From NCBI GenBank assembly GCA_018260475.1, contig JAGLBA010000008.1, forward strand, positions 1 to 59,276: a DNA stretch of 59,276 bases, given 5' to 3'. Shown here one piece after another: positions 7,561 through 14,514 of the stretch. The notes under the pieces were generated by a model that made no database searches, was not told where the DNA came from, and was given only the letters and a program-made list of their open reading frames with translations. Numbering within the stretch: position 1 is the stretch's first letter; each line of letters opens with the position of its first letter. Made by a program: the position numbers and the translations under genes. The DNA comes from Chryseobacterium sp. (GTDB taxonomy: Bacteria > Bacteroidota > Bacteroidia > Flavobacteriales > Weeksellaceae).

Positions 7561-8619
7561 ATGACAGAAGACGAAGATTTTTTGGCAGACGAATTTATCG
7601 GAAATGAATCCGAAGAAGATGAAAACAGCGGCCTCTATGAGCATCTGAACATCACTGTGGATAAGAAGCAGGAGCCGCTCCGCATAGATAAATTTCTCCT
7701 GATCTACCGCCAAAATTCCTCCAGAAACAAAATTTCTCAAACCTGCCGCGCCGGAAATGTAATAGTGAATGGCAGCCCCGTGAAGCAAAACTACCGCGTA
7801 AAACCCGGCGACGAGATTTCAGTTTTGCTCACGCACCCGCCACGCGAGAATGTGATTGTTCCGCAAAATATCCCCATAAAAATTGTGTATGAGGATGATG
7901 ATGTTTTGGTGATTGACAAAGAGCCGGGCATGGTGGTACACCCCGGATTCGGGAACTGGGACGGTACTCTGGTGAACGCCGTAGCCTATCATTTTGAACA
8001 AAAAGGACTGAATACAGACCTGGATAGAATTGGGCTGGTACACCGTATAGATAAGGATACTTCCGGGCTGCTTGTCATTGCCAAAAATGAATTTGCCCTG
8101 AGTTTTTTGGCAAAACAATTCTTCGACCGGAAAACCAAACGCCTGTATTGGGCATTTGTTTGGGGAAATATGGAGGAAGATACCGGCACGATTACCGGCC
8201 ACATCGGCCGCCATCCGAAAAACAGAATGCAAATGTCTGTGTACGAAGATGGCAGCGTAGGAAAACATGCCGTGACGCATTATAAAGTCTTGGAACGATT
8301 TCGCTACATGACCTGGGTGGAATGTAAACTGGAAACAGGGAGGACGCACCAGATTCGTGCGCATTTCAAACACATCGGGCATACGCTTTTCAATGATGAA
8401 CGCTACGAAGGGCATGTGCCATTGCGCGGACAAAACCTACCGAAATACAAGCAATTCATCCATAATATGTTTGAAATTTTGCCGAGGCAGGCGCTCCATG
8501 CGCATACACTGGGCTTCATCCATCCTGTGACGAAGAAGGAAATGTATTTTGAAAGCCCCATGCCGGACGATATGAAAAATGCCGTGGAAAGGTGGCGGAA
8601 TTATCTGAATAATAATTAA
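7561..8619 (+). CDS. rluD: 23S rRNA pseudouridine synthase, RluA/RluD family
   Basis: 352 residues. Converts uridines of 23S rRNA (helix 69 for RluD) to pseudouridine. An acidic N-terminal extension (about 1-25) precedes an S4 RNA-binding domain (about 38-95; RIDKFLLIYRQNSSRNKISQ) and the catalytic domain with GLVHRIDKDTSGLLVIAKN at about 158-177, where the Asp of HRIDKDTSG is the catalytic residue. TGRTHQIRAHFKHIGH is the second conserved block. Family is certain; the exact target uridines are by analogy to RluD. Confidence 0.94.
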   Translation: MTEDEDFLADEFIGNESEEDENSGLYEHLNITVDKKQEPLRIDKFLLIYRQNSSRNKISQTCRAGNVIVNGSPVKQNYRVKPGDEISVLLTHPPRENVIVPQNIPIKIVYEDDDVLVIDKEPGMVVHPGFGNWDGTLVNAVAYHFEQKGLNTDLDRIGLVHRIDKDTSGLLVIAKNEFALSFLAKQFFDRKTKRLYWAFVWGNMEEDTGTITGHIGRHPKNRMQMSVYEDGSVGKHAVTHYKVLERFRYMTWVECKLETGRTHQIRAHFKHIGHTLFNDERYEGHVPLRGQNLPKYKQFIHNMFEILPRQALHAHTLGFIHPVTKKEMYFESPMPDDMKNAVERWRNYLNNN

Positions 8620-8631
8620 TTCTGAATTTAG

Positions 8632-8820
8632 TTAGTATTTAAAGAAGCTATTCAGTATCAACTTATTTTTAAGATTTATCAGGTTTGCCACGCTGAAACC
8701 GAGAGAATACAGCGGCTTACCTTCGGCGCGACTTACAATTTCGGGATGTCCGGCATACAGCTTTTCGGCGCCGTAGTGTTATGCTGAGACTTTGCTATAA
8801 CTTAGAAAACTTCTTCAATA
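8632..8820 (-). pseudogene. C-terminal remnant of an unidentified protein
   Basis: On the minus strand one frame reads 48 codons of ordinary protein composition (HYGAEKLYAGHPEIVSRA, then LYSLGFSVANLINLKNK) to a TAA at 8632-8634. Just upstream in the same frame is a TAA, and the frame continues beyond it (SYSKVSA). There is no start codon. The alternation and aromatic C-terminus (NSFFKY) would suit an outer-membrane strand, but I cannot name the family. I read it as the decayed 3' end of a lost gene. Chance coding is possible for so short a stretch. Confidence 0.35.
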
Positions 8821-8856
8821 TGCGTAGCTACCGTTACCGCTAAAATTTAAAAACAA

Positions 8857-8864
8857 TAACTTTG
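8857..8864 (+). promoter_or_regulatory. -7 box of hemW
   Basis: TAACTTTG, 24 nt before the ATG at 8889. The longer reading frame starting at 8862 would begin inside this box, which argues for the downstream ATG. Confidence 0.65.
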
Positions 8865-8888
8865 CGCTCCATATTTGGGGCTTTTTTT

Positions 8889-10013
8889 ATGATTTATATC
8901 CACATTCCGTTTTGCAAACAGAAGTGCAGTTACTGTAATTTCCACTTTTCTACATCTTTTAAATATAAGGATGAGATGCTCGCCGCCATGAAGAAAGAAT
9001 TGGCAATGCGGCACCATGAATTGGAGGATCGGAAGATAAAATCCCTTTATTTTGGTGGAGGTACACCTTCGATTTTATCGGTAGATGAAATAAAATCCGT
9101 GACCGATGAGGTGCTGAAATATTTTGATTTTGATGAAAATATAGAGGTCACTTTGGAAGCAAATCCGGATGATTTGTCAAAGGATTTTGTTAAAAATTTA
9201 AATCAATCCTATATCAACAGACTATCCATAGGCACACAGAGTTTTCATGATGAAGACCTTCGGCTGATGAACCGCGCACACAATGCCTCCGAAGCGGAAA
9301 GCAGCATCAAAAGATCGCAAGATGCTGGGTTTGAGAACATCAGCATCGATTTAATTTACGGTTCGCCCACCTCCGGTATGGAGATTTGGAAGGAAAATTT
9401 AAATAAAACCATCGCGCTGGAAGTACCGCATATTTCGTCCTACGCCCTCACCGTGGAACCCAAAACGGCACTAAACCAATGGATTAAAACGCAAAAAATA
9501 GCCGCTCCAAAAGAAGAGGAACAAAATGCGGAATTTTATTACATGATCGATTTTTTGAAAAATCACGGCTTTTTGCATTACGAGATTTCCAATTTTGCAA
9601 AAGAAGGCTTCCAATCCAAGCACAATTCCGCCTACTGGGAATACCTTCCATATTTGGGCATCGGACCTTCGGCGCATTCGTATGATGGTAAGGTTGTTCG
9701 CAGTTGGAATTTAGCGAATAACCAATTGTATATTAATAATTTAAATCAAAATAAACTTCCAAAGGAGCAAGAAGTATTAACGCTAAATGACCAATTCAAC
9801 GAGATGCTGATGATTGGATTGCGTACCAGCCGCGGTACGGATCTTTCAGCGATGAAAGCAAAATTCAGCAGTGAAATGATGGAAAACCTTCAAAAAAATA
9901 GTCAACAAAAGCTCGCGGATGGCGTACTTTTGATTGAGCATAATTATCTGAAAATACCGGAACAACATTGGTTCATGGCAGACGGAATTGCAGCAGATTT
10001 ATTTATGGTCTGA
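8889..10013 (+). CDS. hemW: Radical SAM protein HemW (coproporphyrinogen oxidase-like)
   Basis: 374 residues. HemW is a radical-SAM haem-trafficking protein formerly annotated as oxygen-independent coproporphyrinogen III oxidase. The 4Fe-4S motif CKQKCSYC lies at about 10-17 in MIYIHIPFCKQKCSYCNFHF, the canonical start. SLYFGGGTPSIL is the SAM-binding glycine motif; EVTLEANPDD and RLSIGTQSFHDEDLRLMNR are family hallmarks, and a HemN C-terminal domain follows. I start at 8889 because the family begins at this Met and a promoter box overlaps the longer start. The motif lacks the extra Cys of true HemN, which favours HemW. Confidence 0.94.
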   Translation: MIYIHIPFCKQKCSYCNFHFSTSFKYKDEMLAAMKKELAMRHHELEDRKIKSLYFGGGTPSILSVDEIKSVTDEVLKYFDFDENIEVTLEANPDDLSKDFVKNLNQSYINRLSIGTQSFHDEDLRLMNRAHNASEAESSIKRSQDAGFENISIDLIYGSPTSGMEIWKENLNKTIALEVPHISSYALTVEPKTALNQWIKTQKIAAPKEEEQNAEFYYMIDFLKNHGFLHYEISNFAKEGFQSKHNSAYWEYLPYLGIGPSAHSYDGKVVRSWNLANNQLYINNLNQNKLPKEQEVLTLNDQFNEMLMIGLRTSRGTDLSAMKAKFSSEMMENLQKNSQQKLADGVLLIEHNYLKIPEQHWFMADGIAADLFMV

Positions 10014-10068
10014 AATATTTGCGGGATTTTGTCTTCCTTCCTAACATGCAATAATAAAAATTTTTGTT

Positions 10069-10164
10069 TTAAGAAAAAGATGGTGGATTTGTTTTGATTA
10101 ATCCAAAATTTGAGGTGTTTAGGTACTGGTTTTCAGCTTTCTGCGACCATTCTATCGGGAGCAT
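10069..10164 (-). pseudogene. Truncated ParE/RelE-like toxin fragment
   Basis: 31 codons from an ATG at 10164 that overlaps the end of the upstream small gene by 13 nt. The peptide opens MLPIEWSQKAENQYLNT, which resembles the first helix of ParE/RelE toxins (typically ...IEWSxxAExQL...), then runs into a TAA at 10069-10071 where the toxin would need about 60 more residues. No continuation is visible in other frames. The 4-to-13 nt overlap between an upstream antitoxin-like gene and this frame is the usual toxin-antitoxin arrangement. I read it as the stump of an inactivated toxin gene. Confidence 0.5.
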
Positions 10165-10373
10165 AATACCTTTGCTTTATCTTGATCCGCCAGATTAGAT
10201 GTGGTCTTCCCCATTTCAATATCTTTTAAGCCATGGTCGATGAGTTTTTTCTGCCAATCCGAAAGTTCCTTTTGGGTGTCTCCCAGCACGAAGTTGATGC
10301 GCTTCTGTTCCAATACATTTTTTGAGGTGCGACCACTTTGTTTTTGGTTCAGGACATAGTGTAAGGCTTTCAA
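10152..10373 (-). CDS. Putative antitoxin of a decayed toxin-antitoxin pair
   Basis: 73 residues. The middle part, LSDWQKKLIDHGLKDIEMGKTTSN, looks like the C-terminal toxin-binding region of small ParD-like or addiction-module antitoxins (WQKxxIDxGLxDIExGxxxS pattern). The N-terminal part (MKALHYVLNQKQ) is not recognised. The stop overlaps the truncated toxin-like frame at 10069-10164. With the partner broken, this gene may be an orphan on its way to loss, and the first 30 residues may not be intact. Assignment rests on pattern and context only. Confidence 0.45.
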   Translation of the reverse strand: MKALHYVLNQKQSGRTSKNVLEQKRINFVLGDTQKELSDWQKKLIDHGLKDIEMGKTTSNLADQDKAKVLCSR

Positions 10374-10418
10374 TTGATTTGTTTTTTTAAATATAGAAAA
10401 TTTCTCAATTGTTTATTT

Positions 10419-10426
10419 TATTTTTG
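10419..10426 (+). promoter_or_regulatory. -7 box of murI
   Basis: TATTTTTG, 15 nt before the TTG start of murI at 10442; it supports that start. Confidence 0.6.
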
Positions 10427-10441
10427 TAGAAATTCTTCCTT

Positions 10442-11272
10442 TTGAAACCAAAAAAACAGGACTTCTCACATCTTTCAGCTCATCAGCCTATCGGTATTTT
10501 CGATTCCGGTGTGGGCGGGCTCACCGTGGCACGCGAGATCAAACGGCTTCTACCACAAGAAAATCTGATTTATTTTGGTGATACCAAACACCTGCCGTAT
10601 GGTGAAAAATCGCGCGAGGCGATAATCGGCTACGCGGTAAAGATTACTAATTTTTTACTTGAAAAAAATTGCAAAGCCATAGTCATCGCTTGTAATTCCG
10701 CCACGGCGAATGCCTTGAAAGAAGTGATGGAATCTGTGGGTGGAAGAGTTCCGGTGGTAGATGTCATAAATCCCGTGGCGGAAAAAGTCGCTTTTGAAAT
10801 TCATAACAATGTCGGGGTCATCGCCACCAAAGCCACCGTAAATTCCGGGCTTTATAAAAAGACCATCCACAAACATAATAAATACATAAAGGTAGATGAG
10901 CTTGCCACGCCGCTTTTGGTACCCGCGATAGAGGAGGGGTTTAAAAATCACCCCATCACCCATGCGATGATTTATAATTACCTTAGCAACAATAAGTTAA
11001 AGAATATTGAAACTTTGATTTTGGGTTGTACGCACTATCCTTTGCTCATGGATGAGATTAAGCAATACTACGGCAACCGTGTGCGCGTGATAGATTCCCC
11101 AACGATTGTAGCCAACGAATTGAAAATGATCCTCGACCGTCACCAGATTTTAAATACAGACAATCCGAAGCCTGAGTATCATTTCTACCTTTCCGACCTG
11201 ACCAAAAATTTTGAGAAAATATCAAAAAAGTTCTTCGGCAAAAGCATCAATCTTGAGTTAAAATCACTCTGA
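10442..11272 (+). CDS. murI: Glutamate racemase
   Basis: 276 residues. MurI makes D-glutamate for peptidoglycan. Start is a TTG codon: no ATG precedes the essential IGIFDSGVGGLTV motif (about 17-29) and a promoter box lies just upstream. Both catalytic cysteines are present: CNSATA (about 81) in the first half and GCTHYPLL (about 195) in the second. YFGDTKHLPYGEKS is the other family signature. Its 3' end overlaps that of rsmD by 9 nt on the opposite strand, so the two transcripts converge. Confidence 0.95.
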   Translation: MKPKKQDFSHLSAHQPIGIFDSGVGGLTVAREIKRLLPQENLIYFGDTKHLPYGEKSREAIIGYAVKITNFLLEKNCKAIVIACNSATANALKEVMESVGGRVPVVDVINPVAEKVAFEIHNNVGVIATKATVNSGLYKKTIHKHNKYIKVDELATPLLVPAIEEGFKNHPITHAMIYNYLSNNKLKNIETLILGCTHYPLLMDEIKQYYGNRVRVIDSPTIVANELKMILDRHQILNTDNPKPEYHFYLSDLTKNFEKISKKFFGKSINLELKSL

Positions 11273-11854
11273 TTCTTCAGCTATTTCTACGGTTTCCTCT
11301 TTGTTGGCAGAGAAGAAAGAGAAACTCAGGTTTCCGTATTTCCGTGTATCTTCGAGGTTCGGGTGGCTTAGTTTTAGTTTACTTTGGTGTTCCAAGATGA
11401 GGGTTCCATTTTCTTTAAGATAGCCGTTGTTTAGGACGAGGGCAATCATCTCATTGTATTTCTTCTCGTCGGTTTCGCCGAAGGGCGCATCCGCAAAAAT
11501 GATTTCGTAGGCTTTTTTGCCGCGGTTTTTTTTCAGCCATTCGTACACATCAGCGCGCTGCACGTTGATTTGGATGCTCATATCCAGTTCCGCCGCGGTT
11601 TTGTATATGAATGCCGAATGTTTTGCGTTCATGTCCACTGCCGTCACATCATTACAGCCACGGGACGCAAATTCCATAGTGATGGAACCGATGCCCGCAA
11701 ATAAATCCAACACGGAGCAAAACTCAATGTCATACCTGTTTTCAATCATGCTGAACAAGGCTTCTTTCGCAAAGTCTGTGGTAGGCCTTACTTCAAAGTT
11801 TTTTGGTGCGGAAATTCTTTTGGCTTTCCACCGGCCGGATATGATTCTGTACAT
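11264..11854 (-). CDS. rsmD: 16S rRNA (guanine966-N2)-methyltransferase RsmD-like
   Basis: 196 residues, usual size. RsmD methylates G966 of 16S rRNA with S-adenosylmethionine. MYRIISGRWKAKRISAP and VRPTTDFAKEALFSMIENR are typical N-terminal signatures; VLDLFAGIGSITMEFASRG is SAM motif I. The catalytic (D/N)PP(Y/F) motif reads FADAPFGE, with Ala in place of the first Pro, which is unusual. Convergent with murI, and followed upstream by the DUF3822 gene, its common Bacteroidota neighbour. Confidence 0.92.
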   Translation of the reverse strand: MYRIISGRWKAKRISAPKNFEVRPTTDFAKEALFSMIENRYDIEFCSVLDLFAGIGSITMEFASRGCNDVTAVDMNAKHSAFIYKTAAELDMSIQINVQRADVYEWLKKNRGKKAYEIIFADAPFGETDEKKYNEMIALVLNNGYLKENGTLILEHQSKLKLSHPNLEDTRKYGNLSFSFFSANKEETVEIAEESE

Positions 11855-11993
11855 TTTTTTTGTTGCTGGTTGTAGGATGTTAGGCCTTATTCACGCGTGT
11901 TTCAAAATTATTTTGCAGGATGCTGCTTTTAGTTATGTTTAAAGCCACGGAGTCAGATTCCATTCTGTCTGTGTGTGATTAAATCTTGCTAGA

Positions 11994-12674
11994 TTATCCA
12001 ACCATTTTCAGATTGTTCACAAATTTTTTTAATTCCGATATAAAGGTTTCATTCTCAGTGGTTTCTCCATAAACGAAAAATGCAGTATCATTTAATCCAA
12101 AACCTATTTTGCTGAGCGTGAACATAATGAAATATAGAAAATCGACTTCTGAATTTACATCTAAATTATTGTAGAGGATCACCTGTTTGCCGTCCAAGGC
12201 GAAGAATTCGCATTGGTTATTATAAAGATTGATGTGAATTTCCTTTTGATTTTTATTCTGAATGCTGTTCAGGAATTTTTCTCCCGAAAAATTGAAAGTC
12301 GTAGGCAGGTTCAGGGATTTTATCCTCGTATAAAATTCTTTCGGGAAAGTATAATAGAACTGCACCCCAAATTTTTTGTTGATGGAGAGCATCAGTTCCT
12401 CGTTGTCCCTGTCCACGGGTGCATTGTAAGCGATGAGGTCGTAGCCCGTTTCGTGCTGGTCGTATCCGGCGGGCATCAGTGTAAAATGGTTTAGTGCCGA
12501 AACAACGGAGATTTCACTGAAGTTTTTGGCATTCAGTATTTCGCTTAGTTTTGTTGAAATAAAATCCGCGGGCGACTCTTCATTTACAAAAAAAGACCGC
12601 ACGCCGCTGCTCCGGCTACCGGAAATGTGGTACTGAAGGCCATCCTTCATGAAAAGCAGGAAAAGTTTGTTCAT
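11994..12674 (-). CDS. DUF3822 family protein
   Basis: 226 residues. No signal peptide or membrane helix. The sequence has the look of DUF3822, a Bacteroidota family of unknown function whose fold resembles the actin-like/FtsA-type ATPase halves, with the LYNNLDVNSEVDFLYFIMF segment near 170-188 and an adjacent rsmD gene, as is usual for the family. A promoter box 9 nt upstream implies a very short leader; AGGAG directly before the ATG may act as a ribosome-binding site. Function unknown; link to rRNA methylation is only by neighbourhood. Confidence 0.75.
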   Translation of the reverse strand: MNKLFLLFMKDGLQYHISGSRSSGVRSFFVNEESPADFISTKLSEILNAKNFSEISVVSALNHFTLMPAGYDQHETGYDLIAYNAPVDRDNEELMLSINKKFGVQFYYTFPKEFYTRIKSLNLPTTFNFSGEKFLNSIQNKNQKEIHINLYNNQCEFFALDGKQVILYNNLDVNSEVDFLYFIMFTLSKIGFGLNDTAFFVYGETTENETFISELKKFVNNLKMVG

Positions 12675-12682
12675 AACTCCTG

Positions 12683-12690
12683 CAAATTTA
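12683..12690 (-). promoter_or_regulatory. -7 box of the DUF3822 gene
   Basis: TAAATTTG on the minus strand, ending 8 nt before the ATG at 12674, so the transcript should start within a few bases of the start codon. Confidence 0.55.
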
Positions 12691-12713
12691 ACTAAAAAAA
12701 GTCATTTCAGTTT

Positions 12714-13208
12714 TTATTGAAAAGTCACGAGTGTGCTGCCCGTTTGGTGGTAGAAAATTTCGTTTACTATATATTCCAGTCCTGTCTGGCTGTCCAGGTA
12801 GTCGTACACCATCTTTTGCAGTACGCCATCGCCAATACCGTGGATGATTTCCAGTTTTTTCAAGTTATTTTTTCGGCAAAAATGTACCGTTTCGATCAGT
12901 TTTTCTTTTTGTATTAAAAGCCGTTCAAAACTATTATATTCAGAAGGATCGCTTACCAATTTCTCAAAATGAAGATCCAAAACCAGGGGCGCTTTATTGT
13001 GTTTTTTTGAAGAAATTTTGGCAGCTTCTGATTTTTTAAAAACTGTTATGCCATCGTATAGGGAGGTGTCCTGCACCACGATCTTATTTTTTGGGAACCG
13101 GTGTGTGAAGCCGTGTACATCTACAAAAACCACCGAATCACCATGCACGGAAGTCACTGTTCCGTGCAGTTCATCATCTGTAACCGCTACCTTATCCCCG
13201 ATTTTCAT
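12714..13208 (-). CDS. Smr-domain protein (short MutS2-like)
   Basis: 164 residues. An N-terminal small beta domain (about 1-55; GDKVAVTDDELHGTVTSVHGD) resembles the KOW/SH3-like part seen in flavobacterial Smr proteins, and the C-terminal half is an Smr domain (about 75-164) with the LDLHFEKL motif (usual LDLHG) and HGIGDGVL (usual HGxGxG). Smr domains act as nucleases on nucleic acids, including collided-ribosome mRNA in some bacteria. The MutS core is absent. Gene lies 16 nt after the metallophosphoesterase gene on the same strand and is probably cotranscribed with it. Confidence 0.85.
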   Translation of the reverse strand: MKIGDKVAVTDDELHGTVTSVHGDSVVFVDVHGFTHRFPKNKIVVQDTSLYDGITVFKKSEAAKISSKKHNKAPLVLDLHFEKLVSDPSEYNSFERLLIQKEKLIETVHFCRKNNLKKLEIIHGIGDGVLQKMVYDYLDSQTGLEYIVNEIFYHQTGSTLVTFQ

Positions 13209-13224
13209 TTTGTTAAATTTTTAA

Positions 13225-13719
13225 TTATCGGCTACCCAGTTCTATGATTTCCAAGTCCTTAATTTCCTCCCCATCAATCACAAAGCGCATCATTGTCCGA
13301 ACCTTGTGCCATCCGGATTTGCCGCAGGCACCAGGATTTAGGTGGAGTAGGCTGTGCTTTTGGTCGTACATGGCTTTCAAAATATGCGAGTGCCCGGAAA
13401 TAAATAATTTTGGTGTCTTTTCCTCAATTTCTTTTTTTGCTAAAGGCGTGTATCTTCCGGGATAACCGCCGATGTGAATTATCAAAACCTCCACATTTTC
13501 ACACATAAACCTTGAAACTTCAGGGAAAACAGTGCGGATTTTAGCATCGTCGATATTCCCGAAGACACCCCGAAGCGGCTTTATTTTTTCAAGTTGTTCT
13601 ACCACATTCATATTGCCAAAATCGCCGCCGTGCCATATTTCATCGGCATCGCGGGCATAATCCAGAATCCTGTCATCCAGGTGAGAATGTGTGTCGGAAA
13701 GCAGAAGTATCTTGGTCAA
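13225..13719 (-). CDS. Metallophosphoesterase, YfcE/MJ0936 type
   Basis: 164 residues forming a single calcineurin-like domain. All metal-binding motifs are visible: [13 protein letters not shown] (DxH, about 8-10), WHGGDFGN (GD), FGNIDD (GNxD), [10 protein letters not shown] and SGHSHIL (GHxH). Family members hydrolyse phosphodiesters; the natural substrate is unknown. The start is TTG at 13719 because no ATG precedes the first strand (MTKILLLSD). Its -7 box overlaps the divergent truA promoter. Leads a two-gene unit with the Smr protein. Confidence 0.9.
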   Translation of the reverse strand: MTKILLLSDTHSHLDDRILDYARDADEIWHGGDFGNMNVVEQLEKIKPLRGVFGNIDDAKIRTVFPEVSRFMCENVEVLIIHIGGYPGRYTPLAKKEIEEKTPKLFISGHSHILKAMYDQKHSLLHLNPGACGKSGWHKVRTMMRFVIDGEEIKDLEIIELGSR

Positions 13720-13725
13720 ATGTTG

Positions 13726-13733
13726 TATTTTTG
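13726..13733 (+). promoter_or_regulatory. -7 box of truA
   Basis: TATTTTTG, 18 nt before the TTG start of truA. It faces the divergent box at 13739-13746, with only 5 bp between them. Confidence 0.6.
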
Positions 13734-13738
13734 TGCCA

Positions 13739-13746
13739 CAAATCTA
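13739..13746 (-). promoter_or_regulatory. -7 box of the metallophosphoesterase gene
   Basis: TAGATTTG on the minus strand, 19 nt before the TTG start at 13719. It points towards the truA box, so each predicted start site falls in or beside the other promoter. Confidence 0.55.
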
Positions 13747-13751
13747 CGAAA

Positions 13752-14513
13752 TTGCGTTATTTTATAGAGTTTTCTTACCACGGAAAAAATTATTTCGGCT
13801 ACCAGATACAGCCGCGACAAATCACCGTGCAAGAGGAATTAGAAAAAGCGCTTTCCACCATACTTCGGGAGAAAATAAAAACCACGGGCGCCGGCCGTAC
13901 GGATACCGGCGTGCATGCGAGAAAAATGTTTGCCCATTTCGATACCGATTTGGTTTTAGAGGAAAATTTACATTACAAACTCAATAGTTTTTTGCCACAA
14001 GACATCGCAGTAAACAGGGTTTTTGCTGTTAAAAAGGACTTCCACGCTCGGTTTGATGCCACTTTTCGCACCTATGAATATTTTATTACTTCGGAAAAAG
14101 ACCCCTTCTTGGTAGATTTCTCTTGGCAGATTTTGAAAAACAAAATCGATGTCGAAAAAATGAACATGGCTTGTATGATTTTGCTTGAATATGAGGACTT
14201 TACGAGTTTTGCCAAACTCCACACCGATAATAAGACGAATATCTGCAAAATCTATCGTGCAGATTGGGTTCAAAATGACAATCTGCTAAAATTCACGATT
14301 TCCGCGGATCGATTTTTGAGGAATATGGTGCGTGCCATCGTGGGAACTATGGTGGAAATAGGAATCGGGAAATTACAACCGGAAGATTTGCGTAAAGTAA
14401 TCGAGGCCAAAAACCGGAATTCTGCCGGAACATCTGCTCCCGCGCAAGGCCTTTTTTTGGTGGATGTAGGATATGATTTTAATGATGAAACACCGGGTGT
14501 ACAACCTAAATAA
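13752..14513 (+). CDS. truA: tRNA pseudouridine(38-40) synthase
   Basis: 253 residues. TruA isomerises U38-U40 in the tRNA anticodon stem-loop. The protein should begin [18 protein letters not shown], which places the start at TTG 13752; a longer frame reaches 13689 but passes through the promoters and the divergent gene. The catalytic Asp is in [11 protein letters not shown] (about 50-60). [14 protein letters not shown]-like text ([19 protein letters not shown]) near 200 is the C-terminal hallmark. One nucleotide separates its TAA from the ATG of the ABC exporter, so they are probably cotranscribed. Confidence 0.95.
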   Translation: MRYFIEFSYHGKNYFGYQIQPRQITVQEELEKALSTILREKIKTTGAGRTDTGVHARKMFAHFDTDLVLEENLHYKLNSFLPQDIAVNRVFAVKKDFHARFDATFRTYEYFITSEKDPFLVDFSWQILKNKIDVEKMNMACMILLEYEDFTSFAKLHTDNKTNICKIYRADWVQNDNLLKFTISADRFLRNMVRAIVGTMVEIGIGKLQPEDLRKVIEAKNRNSAGTSAPAQGLFLVDVGYDFNDETPGVQPK

Positions 14514-14514
14514 A

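Noticed and set aside
8862-8888. Upstream start of hemW
   Set aside because: It begins inside the TAACTTTG box and adds residues absent from the family; ATG 8889 gives the canonical N-terminus.
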